The notes: generated by a model not told the origin, from the sequence alone. Counted from the first letter of the stretch, positions 1 to 6,150 are shown. The stretch is DNA of 6,236 bases from JBGPFS01 sp041483455 (GCA_041483455.1 JBGPFS010000154.1:1-6236); one strand, 5' to 3'. A program made the numbers and translations.

Positions 1-1
1 G

Positions 2-784
2 GGCCCCGGGCCGATCCTCGACAGCCGGCTCGGCGGGCTCCTCTCCGCGGTGGGGAACTTCGCCGTCATCATCTGCTCGGTCGTCCTCGTCCCGTTCCTC
101 CTCGTCGGCGCCGCGGTCCGGGCCAGGTCCGTGGACTTCGCCCCATGGTTCGTCTACGCCATCGTCGTCTTCGCCGGGGCGACACTGCTCTACCCGCTCC
201 ACGTCCCCGGCGGAGCCTTCATCCACTCGGCCGTCGGCCTCGAGCCCCACGCCTACATCCTCTCGGTCGAGGGCATCCTCGTCCTCGTCGGTGGGATCGC
301 CCGCCGCCGGTCGACCTGGCGCCTCGATGTCGCCGGTCCGGTCTTCGTCGGGGCGATCGTCGCCCTGACCGTGGCGACGGCCGCCTTCTGGGCCGTCGAG
401 GTCCAGCGACAGTGGGACACCGAGCGCCAGCCGCGGATCGCCCTCGCCCGCGAGCTGGATCGGATGGCGGTGCCGAAGACCGACCGCCTCCTCTCGATCG
501 ACTCGGCCGGCCTGAAGTACTGGACGGATCGACCGGGGGTCGTCACGCCGGACGACCCGATCGACACGATCGCGGCCGTGGCGCGCGCCTACGGCACCCG
601 CTGGCTCGTGCTCGAGCGTGACAGCGCGGCGCGTGCGCTCGCGCCCGTGCTCGCCGGCCAGGGCGACCGACCGGCCTGGATCGGGGCACCGGTCTTCAGC
701 GTCCCGTCGGCCGACGGCGGGGCGCCGCGGCTCGCGCTCTACCCCGTGTGCACCGATCCGGGCGATACCCGCTGCGGCTCGTGA
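2..784 (+). CDS. Polytopic membrane glycosyltransferase-like protein, C-terminal part (5' end outside window)
   Basis: The reading frame is open to the left edge, so this is the last 260 codons of a longer gene. The GTG at 50 is an internal valine, not a convincing start. The visible part has hydrophobic segments (around GNFAVIICSVVLVPFLLVGA, then FVYAIVVFAGATLLYPL, a segment near 255-295, and one near 340-380). A soluble C-terminal domain of about 120 residues follows. The block LLYPLHVPGGAFIHSAVG aligns by eye with LVFPVATTWGTFLHASGA in the next gene. The C-terminal stretch with DRLLSIDSAGLKYWTDRPG and TRWLVLERD parallels that gene's VIADFPIWLAETAR and TRYLVASDE. I infer a GT-C fold (ArnT/PMT-like) lipid-linked-sugar transferase by that relationship. 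The catalytic N-terminal half is not visible. The stop overlaps the next start as GTGA, suggesting translational coupling. The substrate is unknown. Confidence 0.72.
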   Translation, partial: GPGPILDSRLGGLLSAVGNFAVIICSVVLVPFLLVGAAVRARSVDFAPWFVYAIVVFAGATLLYPLHVPGGAFIHSAVGLEPHAYILSVEGILVLVGGIARRRSTWRLDVAGPVFVGAIVALTVATAAFWAVEVQRQWDTERQPRIALARELDRMAVPKTDRLLSIDSAGLKYWTDRPGVVTPDDPIDTIAAVARAYGTRWLVLERDSAARALAPVLAGQGDRPAWIGAPVFSVPSADGGAPRLALYPVCTDPGDTRCGS

Positions 785-2409
785 ACCGCCGAGAGGCCTG
801 GCTGAGCGTCGGGCTCGTCTTCGTGCTCGCGCTCGCCGTCCGGGCGCTCTTCGCGTCGATCCTGACCTTCCCCACGCCCGAGGACGCCGCCTATTACGTC
901 GGGGTCGCCCGCAACCTGGTCGAGGGTCGCGGCCTGGTGAGCGACGCGATCTGGAGCTTCGGTACGCCGCCGCTCGTCTTCCCGCGACCGGCCTTCGAGG
1001 TCTGGCTGCCGCTGCCGAGCCTGCTCGTCGCCCCGTTCATGGCCGTCCTCGGTCCGACCTTCGAGGCCGCCAAGATCCCGGCGGTCCTGGTCGGCTCGCT
1101 CGTGCCGGTCCTGGCCTGGCGGCTCGCCGCCGACGTCGCCGATGAGCTGGCCCTCCCCCTCGGCCGGCGGCGGACGCTGGCACTGGGCGCCGGGCTGACC
1201 GCGGCGGTCGAGCTGCCGCTCGTCCTGTTCGGCGCGCTCCCCGACTCGACGATGCCGTTCGCGGCGCTGACCCTCGCGGCCTGCCTGCTGATGACCCGGC
1301 TCCTCCGCCGGCCGCCCGACCCGGTCCGACCGGCCTGGCGGGATCCTCGCCTCGTCGGGCTCGGCGTCGTCCTCGGCCTGGCGGCCCTGGCGCGGAACGA
1401 GGCAGCCTGGCTGGCCCTGACCTGGGCCTTCCTGGCCTGGCGATCCGGGCCGCGCGGCAGGCGGCTGGCGATCGTCCTCGTCCCGGCCGCGATCTCGGCG
1501 GCGATCTTCGGGCCGTGGGCGATCCGGGACTGGCTCGTCTTCGGCAACCCGCTCCCGGGCCAGGCGCTGGCGAATGCGCTGTCGGTGACGGGCGTCGACA
1601 TCTTCGCCTGGAGCGACCCGCCGACGCTGGCCCGCTACCTGGCGGTCGGCCCGGGCCGGCTCCTGGAGATGCGGGTCACGGGCTTCGTCCACAACCTGGT
1701 CGACGTGCTCGTCGCGCCAGGCTTCCCGATCGCCGCACTCGGCCTGCTCGGCCTGGCCTGGGTCGGGCGCGCCCGCGCCCTCCGGCCGCTCGTCATCGTG
1801 AGCGTCCTCCTGTTCGCGGTCACGACCCTGGTCTTCCCGGTGGCGACCACCTGGGGGACGTTCCTCCACGCGTCCGGCGCGGTCCAGGTGCTGCTGATCG
1901 TGAGCTGCCTCGTGGCGCTCGACGCGCTCCTCGACCGGGTCGGGCGCTGGCGCGGCTGGTACCGACCGGTCGCCTGGCTCGCCCCGACCCTGACGATCGC
2001 GAGCGCGGTCCTGTTCAGCCTGGGCCTGGCGCCGTACGGCAGCCGGGGCGCGGACACCGCCCGCCGGTACGAGGCGCTCGGGGCGCGGATGGCCGCGCTC
2101 GGGCACCCCCTCGACCGATCGGCCGGACCGGTCATCGCCGACTTCCCGATCTGGCTGGCCGAAACCGCCCGGATCTCCACCCTGGCCCTCCCGGACGAGT
2201 CGCCCGCTGCGGTGCTCGACCTCGCCCGCCGGTTCCCCGGCACCCGCTACCTGGTGGCGAGCGACGAGGGGCGGGCCTGGCCCGACCGCCTGCTGCCGGG
2301 GGCTCCGGGCGTCGAGTGCTTCCGCGAGCTCGAGCTCGGGGCGCCGACGGACCCGGCCGACGCGAAGGCGCTCGCGGGGACGCGGGTGTTCCTGGTGGGC
2401 TGTCCATGA
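781..2409 (+). CDS. GT-C (ArnT/PMT-like, GT39-type) membrane glycosyltransferase
   Basis: This 542-residue protein has about ten hydrophobic segments: 7-28, 79-92, 100-116, 134-152, 158-173, 190-204, 208-220, 228-246, 313-328, 336-354, 366-384 and 398-416 (some may be re-entrant). A soluble C-terminal domain starts at about 420. Features fitting the GT-C family are an acidic first-loop motif, PEDAAYYVGVARNLVEGRGL at 33-52 (E34/D35 as candidate catalytic acids), then LARNEA at 203-208 and GPWAIRDWLVFGNPLP at 244-259. Family members move a sugar from a polyprenyl-phosphate carrier to a lipid or protein acceptor on the outer face of the membrane. The acceptor cannot be read from sequence. I chose the GTG at 781 because it forms a GTGA overlap with the upstream stop. 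An in-frame GTG at 748 would add 11 residues. No good Shine-Dalgarno is seen, consistent with coupling. It is a tandem paralogue of the upstream gene. Confidence 0.82.
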   Translation: MNRREAWLSVGLVFVLALAVRALFASILTFPTPEDAAYYVGVARNLVEGRGLVSDAIWSFGTPPLVFPRPAFEVWLPLPSLLVAPFMAVLGPTFEAAKIPAVLVGSLVPVLAWRLAADVADELALPLGRRRTLALGAGLTAAVELPLVLFGALPDSTMPFAALTLAACLLMTRLLRRPPDPVRPAWRDPRLVGLGVVLGLAALARNEAAWLALTWAFLAWRSGPRGRRLAIVLVPAAISAAIFGPWAIRDWLVFGNPLPGQALANALSVTGVDIFAWSDPPTLARYLAVGPGRLLEMRVTGFVHNLVDVLVAPGFPIAALGLLGLAWVGRARALRPLVIVSVLLFAVTTLVFPVATTWGTFLHASGAVQVLLIVSCLVALDALLDRVGRWRGWYRPVAWLAPTLTIASAVLFSLGLAPYGSRGADTARRYEALGARMAALGHPLDRSAGPVIADFPIWLAETARISTLALPDESPAAVLDLARRFPGTRYLVASDEGRAWPDRLLPGAPGVECFRELELGAPTDPADAKALAGTRVFLVGCP

Positions 2410-2421
2410 GCGCCGGGCCTC

Positions 2422-2427
2422 TATACT
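2422..2427 (+). promoter_or_regulatory. Candidate -10 element (TATACT) of a leaderless promoter for the histidine kinase gene
   Basis: TATACT matches the sigma-70-type -10 consensus at five of six bases and stands out in GC-rich DNA. Its last base lies 9 nt before the ATG at 2436, so transcription would begin at or very near that ATG and give a leaderless mRNA. No Shine-Dalgarno lies between them, as expected for leaderless genes. No clear -35 box is seen upstream, inside the 3' end of the glycosyltransferase gene. If the kinase instead began at the ATG at 2406, this stretch would encode Leu-Tyr using the rare codon CTA, which argues for a non-coding role. Confidence 0.45.
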
Positions 2428-2435
2428 CGGCCGAG

Positions 2436-3458
2436 ATGGACGCCACCCGGATCGATGACGCTCGAGGAGCGCCGTTCGATGAGCTTCGCGCCGAGGCTTC
2501 GGCCGCGCTCGGTTCCACGGCCAACGGCATCCGCTCGATCATCGAGCGCTACCGCGAGGCGGAGGGCGAGGAGGCGGCTCGCTGGCACGGGCTCCGCGAC
2601 GAGATCGCCGGCGCCGGCGCCACGGGCGCCCGCCTGCGAGGGGCCCTCCGAGCGGTGGACCGACTCGCCGCCGCGACCGAGGCCCACCGGGCGGAGCTCA
2701 CCCGGCTCGAGCTGGTCGGCCGGAACCTCGAGAACACCTGGCTGTTCCTGGAGCGGGGCGACGCCTCGCTCGTCGGCGAGGACGCCGCGGCGGGCCTGAC
2801 CCTCGACCAGAACATGCGGATCGTCCAGGCCCAGGAGGCCGAGCGCACCCGGCTCGCCCAGGAGGTCCACGACGGGCCGGCCCAGGCCCTCTCGAACGCC
2901 ATCTTCCACGTCGAGTACGTCGAGCGGCTCATCGACGGGGACCTGCGGGCCGCGCACGACGAGCTCCGCCTCGTGCGCGACCGGCTCCGGCGCGAGCTGG
3001 CCGAGGTGCGGACGTTCATCGGCCGGCTCCGACCGCCGGTCCTCGACGAGCTCGGCCTGGAGGGCTCGCTCGTGGAGCTGGCCGAAGGGGTGGCCGCCTC
3101 GCTGGGCATCCCGGTCGAGACCGATCTCCGGGCCGCCACCGACCGACTCGGCGAGGCGGCCCAGACGGTGGTCCTGCGGATCGTGCAGGAGGCGCTCCAG
3201 AATGTGCGCCGCCACGCGGCCGCGACCCGGGTCACGATCGTCTCGCGGCTCGAGGACGATCGGTGGGTGGTCGAGGTCACCGACGACGGCCGAGGATTCG
3301 ACGTCGCATCGATGTCGACCAGGGGCCGCCGGAACTTCGGCCTCCAGTTCATGCGCGAGCGGGCCGGTCTGATCGGCGCCGACTTCGAGGTGACATCCCA
3401 GCCAGCCGGGGGGACGACCGTCCGCCTGGCCATCCCAGAGCCAGAGGAGGGCAGATGA
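2436..3458 (+). CDS. Cytoplasmic DegS/NarX-family sensor histidine kinase
   Basis: This 340-residue protein has no membrane segment or signal peptide. Residues 1-130 are charged and mostly helical (probable coiled coil), resembling the soluble sensor part of DegS. The HisKA_3 dimerisation domain spans about 131-200, with phospho-accepting H145 in RLAQEVHDGPAQALSN and the typical RLRPPVLDELGL at its end. The HATPase_c domain follows. It has an N box at 248-260 (RIVQEALQNVRRH, N256), a G1 box DDGRGFD at 283-289, and a G2-like GLQFMRERAGLIGA at 302-315. All catalytic boxes look intact, so I infer an active ATP-dependent autokinase that phosphorylates the regulator encoded next. I chose the ATG at 2436 because of the TATACT just upstream and the rare CTA codon before it. 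The ATG at 2406 would add 10 residues and overlap the upstream stop as ATGA. The signal sensed is unknown. Confidence 0.92.
   Translation: MDATRIDDARGAPFDELRAEASAALGSTANGIRSIIERYREAEGEEAARWHGLRDEIAGAGATGARLRGALRAVDRLAAATEAHRAELTRLELVGRNLENTWLFLERGDASLVGEDAAAGLTLDQNMRIVQAQEAERTRLAQEVHDGPAQALSNAIFHVEYVERLIDGDLRAAHDELRLVRDRLRRELAEVRTFIGRLRPPVLDELGLEGSLVELAEGVAASLGIPVETDLRAATDRLGEAAQTVVLRIVQEALQNVRRHAAATRVTIVSRLEDDRWVVEVTDDGRGFDVASMSTRGRRNFGLQFMRERAGLIGADFEVTSQPAGGTTVRLAIPEPEEGR
3445..3450 (+). promoter_or_regulatory. Shine-Dalgarno for the response regulator
   Basis: A perfect AGGAGG lies 4 nt before the ATG at 3455, inside the last codons of the kinase gene. It fixes the regulator's start at 3455 and rules out a longer N-terminus that would extend upstream in the same frame. 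Confidence 0.8.
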
Positions 3459-4198
3459 GCGCGATCGACTACAGCGGCCCCGAGCGTCGACGGGGCGGGC
3501 CGGACCGACGGACCGAGGAGGTCACGAAGATCCTCCTGGTCGACGATCACGCGCTCTTCCGGATGGGGATGCGCGGGCTCCTCGAGCGGGAACCGGACTT
3601 CGCGATCGTCGGCGAGGCCGAGGACAGCCGGGGTGCGGTCGACGCCGCGCTCAGCACGACCCCGGATATCGTGCTGATGGACCTGTCGATCCCGCCGCCC
3701 GGCGGCATCGAGACGACCCAGCGGATCAAGCGCGAGCTGCCCTCGACCGGGATCATCGTCCTGGCCGCGTCGGAGGACGAGGACGCCCTGTTCGGCGCGA
3801 TCAAGGCCGGGGCGGCGGCGTTCATCCTCAAGGACGTCGGCCCGGACGACCTGGTCACGATCATCCGCCGGGTCTCGGCCGGCGAGTACCTCATCAACGA
3901 CAAGGTCTTCGCCAAGCCGGCCGTGGCAAGCCGGGTCCTCAAGGAGTTCCGCGAGCTGGCCGTCTACGGTCAGGACGCGGCCCCGATCTTCGCCCCGCTC
4001 TCGCCGCGCGAGGTCGAGATCCTCGACAACATCGCCCAGGGGATGACGAACAAGCAGGTCGCCTACGCCTTGTCGATCAGCGAGCAGACCGTCAAGAACC
4101 ACATGAGCTCGATCCTCCGGAAGCTCTCGGTGAACGACCGGACCCAGGCCGTCGTGTACGCGATGCGCCAGGGCTGGATCCGGATGCCCGAGGACTGA
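3455..4198 (+). CDS. NarL/LuxR-family response regulator
   Basis: This 247-residue DNA-binding regulator starts at an ATG overlapping the kinase stop (ATGA), so the two form a coupled pair. Residues 1-22 are an arginine-rich extension containing GPERRRGGPDRR. The receiver domain spans about 24-142. It has acidic D30/D31, the phospho-accepting D76 in VLMDLSIP, and K126 in FILKD. The position normally held by a conserved Thr/Ser after the fourth strand is alanine (A104 in IIVLAASEDED), which is unusual. A linker of about 40 residues leads to a LuxR-type helix-turn-helix at about 182-242. It shows the family hallmarks LSPREVEIL, GMTNKQVAYALSISEQTVKNH and ILRKLSVNDRTQAV. Known family members dimerise on phosphorylation and bind promoters. 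The targets here are not shown; the neighbouring pilin genes are an inferred candidate. Confidence 0.93.
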   Translation: MSAIDYSGPERRRGGPDRRTEEVTKILLVDDHALFRMGMRGLLEREPDFAIVGEAEDSRGAVDAALSTTPDIVLMDLSIPPPGGIETTQRIKRELPSTGIIVLAASEDEDALFGAIKAGAAAFILKDVGPDDLVTIIRRVSAGEYLINDKVFAKPAVASRVLKEFRELAVYGQDAAPIFAPLSPREVEILDNIAQGMTNKQVAYALSISEQTVKNHMSSILRKLSVNDRTQAVVYAMRQGWIRMPED

Positions 4199-4206
4199 GC
4201 GGACGC

Positions 4207-5463
4207 GTGCCGAGCCCAGCCACGGATCCGAAGGCGACCGGGTCGACCGGTCCAGCGGCGCTGGCGGCCGGCATCGACGCGGAGCTGGCCGGCATCGACG
4301 CGGAGCTGGCCGAGATCGACCTGCTCGTCACCCAGGCGACGACCGAGGCGGGACGCCACGAGGCGAAACGGGTGGCCGCCGCCGAGAAGTTCGAGCTGGC
4401 GCGGGGGTTCGCCTCGACGCCCTCGGCCGAGCTGGCCGAGCTGGCCACCACGCTCGCGACCCTGACGAAGCGCGCGACCCTGATGGAGTCGCAGGTCGAC
4501 GTCCTCCAGGGCAAGCGGCGGACCCTGGTCCGGTTCCGCGATTCCCTCGCCGGCCACGCCGACGCGCTCCGGGAGCTCGACGCAGCCGCCGGTCCCACTT
4601 CTGCCTGGGATGTCGGGGCCGGGCGGCCTGACGAAGCCGGGGCGCTCGGGCCGGACGGGCTCGGGCCGGGCGCGCTCGACCCGAACGCTCCGCTGCCACC
4701 GGCCATCTCGCGCCTCGTCCTGGGCGCCCAGGAGGAGCTCCGGCGCGATATCGCCCGGGCGATCCACGACGGCCCGGCCCAGAGCCTGACCAACATCGTC
4801 CTCCAGGCCCAGATCGTGGACCGGCTCCTGGCCCGCGATCCGGAGGCGGCCCGGGGTGAGGTCCGCCAGCTCGTGGCGATGGTCCAGGCGACCCTCGATG
4901 CCACGAAGTCCTTCATCTTCGACGTCCGGCCGATGGTCCTCGACGACCTCGGCCTCGTCCCAACGCTGCGCGGCGCGGCGCGGGATCGCGAGCGAAGGAC
5001 GGGGATCCCGGTCGACTTCGATTCGGTCGGCGCGGACCACCGCCTGGCGCGTGAGCTCGAGAGCGGGCTGTTCCGGATGATCGAGGAGGCGCTGTCGGGC
5101 TACCTGGCGGGCGGTCCACAGCGCGTCGCGATCCGGCTCGAGTGGAGCGCCGGGCACGTCGGTGCGCAGGTCCGCTCGGTCCGCGACGTACCGGCCGCGG
5201 AGGCCGAGACCCGGGCGGTCCCGGCCCGGCCGTCGCGGCGGAGCGGCCGCGCCGACGAGCCGGCCGAGGAGATGCCCGTGGCGCTCGCTGCGATGCTCGA
5301 GGACCGGCGCGCGGACCAGGCTCGGCGCTCCGCTCCGATCGCGCTGCCGGCCAAGGTGTGGCGTGAGATCCAGCAGCGGGCCGCGACCCTGGGGATCGCG
5401 GCGACCCTCGGCGCCGACGGATCCGAGCTGCGGCTCGCGCTGGACCCGGCCGCGGTCCCGTGA
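4207..5463 (+). CDS. Histidine kinase-like protein with degenerate ATPase domain (probable pseudokinase)
   Basis: This 418-residue soluble protein has no membrane segment. Residues 15-125 form a probable coiled coil that includes two identical IDAELAG/E-type heptads at 23-36. Residues 128-165 are a Gly/Pro/Ala-rich linker. A HisKA_3 region follows at about 170-255, with H187 in RRDIARAIHDGPAQSLTN and the family ending DVRPMVLDDLGL. This is clearly paralogous to the kinase at 2436. The ATPase region is abnormal. The N box reads MIEEALSG (291-298) with Gly where Asn should bind Mg-ATP. No DxGxG box is present, and residues 325-378 are a charged Ala/Arg/Pro/Glu-rich stretch instead. The C-terminus, REIQQRAATLGIAATLGADG then LRLAL, resembles only the end of the fold. 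I infer loss of ATP binding with retained phosphotransfer or dimerisation capacity. The start is a GTG 8 nt after the regulator stop, with a weak GAGG upstream. Confidence 0.85.
   Translation: MPSPATDPKATGSTGPAALAAGIDAELAGIDAELAEIDLLVTQATTEAGRHEAKRVAAAEKFELARGFASTPSAELAELATTLATLTKRATLMESQVDVLQGKRRTLVRFRDSLAGHADALRELDAAAGPTSAWDVGAGRPDEAGALGPDGLGPGALDPNAPLPPAISRLVLGAQEELRRDIARAIHDGPAQSLTNIVLQAQIVDRLLARDPEAARGEVRQLVAMVQATLDATKSFIFDVRPMVLDDLGLVPTLRGAARDRERRTGIPVDFDSVGADHRLARELESGLFRMIEEALSGYLAGGPQRVAIRLEWSAGHVGAQVRSVRDVPAAEAETRAVPARPSRRSGRADEPAEEMPVALAAMLEDRRADQARRSAPIALPAKVWREIQQRAATLGIAATLGADGSELRLALDPAAVP
4270..4311 (+). repeat. Two perfect tandem copies of a 21-bp unit (coiled-coil heptad)
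   Basis: The 21-bp unit at 4270-4290 is repeated exactly at 4291-4311, and a partial third copy (GAGATCGAC) continues to 4320. Each unit encodes one seven-residue turn (Gly-Ile-Asp-Ala-Glu-Leu-Ala), so the copy number changes coiled-coil length in whole heptads without a frameshift. Identity at synonymous positions points to recent duplication or slippage. Confidence 0.85.
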
Positions 5464-5612
5464 CCCGCTCGTTCGCGGACGGGCGTGGGCAGGGGATCGT
5501 CGAGTACGGGCTGATCCTGGCGCTGACGGTGATCTTCGTGGTTTTCGTGCTGGCCTTCATGAGCGGGACGGTCTCGGCCGTGCTGGCCTGGCTGGCCGGC
5601 CTGATCGGCTGA
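5460..5612 (+). CDS. Short Flp/type IVb prepilin-like protein
   Basis: This 50-residue protein has the layout of a Flp-family prepilin: a short charged leader (MTRSFADGRG), then QGIVEYGLILALTVIFVVFV and a hydrophobic tail. It matches the prepilin peptidase rule of a glycine followed by four residues and Glu-Tyr, predicting cleavage after G10 with E15-Y16 in the mature protein. The core GQGIVEYGLILAL parallels GQGLAEYALILAL in the next gene. It starts with GTG overlapping the pseudokinase stop (GTGA) and has no clear Shine-Dalgarno, so it is probably translated by coupling to the signalling genes. The mature peptide is nearly all hydrophobic (about 40 residues), suggesting a minor pilin, an assembly factor, or a membrane peptide that senses or modulates the system. 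It is short enough to be missed by length-filtered gene finding. Confidence 0.8.
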   Translation: MTRSFADGRGQGIVEYGLILALTVIFVVFVLAFMSGTVSAVLAWLAGLIG

Positions 5613-5663
5613 GCGGCGCCGGTCGGCGAGGGTACCGCACGGCGGACAGTACCTTCAGGCCAG

Positions 5664-5692
5664 TTGAGTTCTGGCGGTCTGCGGCCCATGCT
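5664..5692 (+). promoter_or_regulatory. Weak candidate promoter for the second pilin gene
   Basis: TTGAGT (5664-5669) is separated by 17 nt from CATGCT (5687-5692), giving a plausible but poor sigma-70-like pair with only three of six matches in the -10 box. It would start transcription near 5699 and leave a leader of about 40 nt containing the strong Shine-Dalgarno. The rest of the 128-bp spacer from 5613 to 5740 shows no gene and no convincing terminator. Confidence 0.3.
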
Positions 5693-5724
5693 CCGGGAAC
5701 CCTCGATCGGGGGCGGCAATCATC

Positions 5725-5731
5725 AAGGAGG
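5725..5731 (+). promoter_or_regulatory. Strong Shine-Dalgarno for the second pilin gene
   Basis: AAGGAGG lies 9 nt before the ATG at 5741, near-ideal complementarity and spacing. It contrasts with the coupled, SD-poor starts upstream and suggests independent, efficient translation, as expected for a major pilin. Confidence 0.85.
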
Positions 5732-5740
5732 CCATCAGGC

Positions 5741-5911
5741 ATGGCGCTCGTCAACCAGTTCCTCGCGTGGCTCCACCGCGACGAGGATGGCCAGGGTCTG
5801 GCCGAGTACGCGCTGATCCTCGCCCTGATCGCGATCGTCGCGATCATCGCCCTGATCTTCCTCGGCGGGCAGGTCAGCAAGATCCTCAGCACCGTCGGCA
5901 CCTCGATCTAG
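5741..5911 (+). CDS. Flp family type IVb pilin precursor
   Basis: This 56-residue protein is a typical Flp prepilin. It has a 17-residue leader (MALVNQFLAWLHRDEDG), a predicted prepilin peptidase cut after G17, and the mature start QGLAEYALILAL with E22-Y23. A hydrophobic helix runs over about 24-42, followed by a short tail GGQVSKILSTVGTSI. Family members are processed by a TadV-type peptidase and assembled by the Tad secretion machinery into thin adhesive Flp pili. None of that machinery is in the window. The start is fixed by AAGGAGG nine bases upstream. The 128-bp spacer before it and its strong ribosome site suggest expression separate from, or additional to, the signalling operon. Its HRDEDGQGLAEY segment is identical to the truncated pilin at the right edge. 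The length is normal for Flp proteins. Confidence 0.93.
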   Translation: MALVNQFLAWLHRDEDGQGLAEYALILALIAIVAIIALIFLGGQVSKILSTVGTSI

Positions 5912-5968
5912 TTCGAGCCGACGGACCGGGCCTCCGCGCCCAGCGCGCGGAACGCCCACCGCACGACC

Positions 5969-5999
5969 GACGCCGGGCCGCATCTCGCGGTCCGGCGTC
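5969..5999 (+). terminator. Strong GC hairpin downstream of the second pilin gene (possible terminator lacking a U-tract)
   Basis: A 13-bp stem is formed by GACGCCGGGCCGC (5969-5981) and GCGGTCCGGCGTC (5987-5999) with a five-base loop ATCTC and one G-U pair. It begins 57 nt after the pilin stop. No run of T follows (ATCGATTCC), so it could act as a 3' stabiliser or attenuator of the pilin transcript rather than a classical intrinsic terminator. Confidence 0.55.
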
Positions 6000-6029
6000 A
6001 TCGATTCCGGCGCGGGTCTCCGTGACGCG

Positions 6030-6050
6030 GACGCACCACATCCGTGCGTC
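6030..6050 (+). other. Small inverted repeat upstream of the third pilin promoter
   Basis: GACGCAC (6030-6036) and GTGCGTC (6044-6050) form a perfect 7-bp inverted repeat around a 7-nt spacer, ending 17 nt before the TTGACA box. It could be a second part of the pilin 2 terminator region or a dyad operator for a dimeric regulator. Sequence alone does not separate these. Confidence 0.4.
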
Positions 6051-6067
6051 GGCCCATCATCCGACCA

Positions 6068-6096
6068 TTGACAACCCGGGTCGACCCGCTCATACC
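6068..6096 (+). promoter_or_regulatory. Promoter of the third pilin gene (TTGACA, 17-bp spacer, CATACC)
   Basis: A perfect TTGACA -35 box (6068-6073) is followed after exactly 17 nt by CATACC (6091-6096), which matches three of six -10 positions. Transcription would start near 6103, leaving a leader of about 65 nt with a hairpin and a Shine-Dalgarno. This is the best -35 sequence I see in the window. Confidence 0.55.
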
Positions 6097-6123
6097 TTCC
6101 GACACCTGCCGGGGGACGGCACC

Positions 6124-6139
6124 GGCCGCATCCGCGGCC
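6124..6139 (+). other. Hairpin in the predicted 5' leader of the third pilin mRNA
   Basis: GGCCGC (6124-6129) pairs with GCGGCC (6134-6139) around the loop ATCC. The stem ends 11 nt before the AGGAGG site, leaving it accessible. Such a leader stem could stabilise a highly expressed pilin message; this role is inferred. Confidence 0.4.
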
Positions 6140-6150
6140 ACCTTTCTGGT

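Noticed and set aside
748..780. Earlier GTG start for the second glycosyltransferase
   Set aside because: It would add 11 residues and overlap the upstream gene by 37 bp; the GTG at 781 gives the usual 4-bp overlap directly before the first membrane helix.
739..2106. Long minus-strand ORF of 455 codons opposite the glycosyltransferase
   Set aside because: Its product is almost all Arg, Gly, Pro, Asp and Glu without domain character, as expected from the reverse of a GC-rich gene. The + strand frame has clear membrane segments and family motifs.
1515..2405. N-terminal extension of the first kinase into the glycosyltransferase gene
   Set aside because: The frame is open only because of high GC. 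The extra 297 residues are Arg/Pro/Gly-rich and overlap a well-supported gene, while good starts exist at 2406 and 2436.
3263..3454. N-terminal extension of the response regulator
   Set aside because: It overlaps the kinase ATPase domain and gives an Arg-rich sequence; AGGAGG at 3445 with ATG 3455 marks the real start.
2549..4102. Long minus-strand ORF opposite the kinase and regulator
   Set aside because: Low-complexity Arg/Ser-rich product antisense to two genes with unmistakable catalytic motifs.
4063..5157. Minus-strand ORF opposite the second kinase-like gene
   Set aside because: Compositionally biased product with no recognisable motif; the + strand contains the HisKA_3 signature.
5969..6139. 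Hairpins between the pilins as CRISPR or mobile-element ends
   Set aside because: The three inverted repeats differ in sequence and spacing, no regular direct repeats or transposase are present, and they fit terminator/leader roles better.
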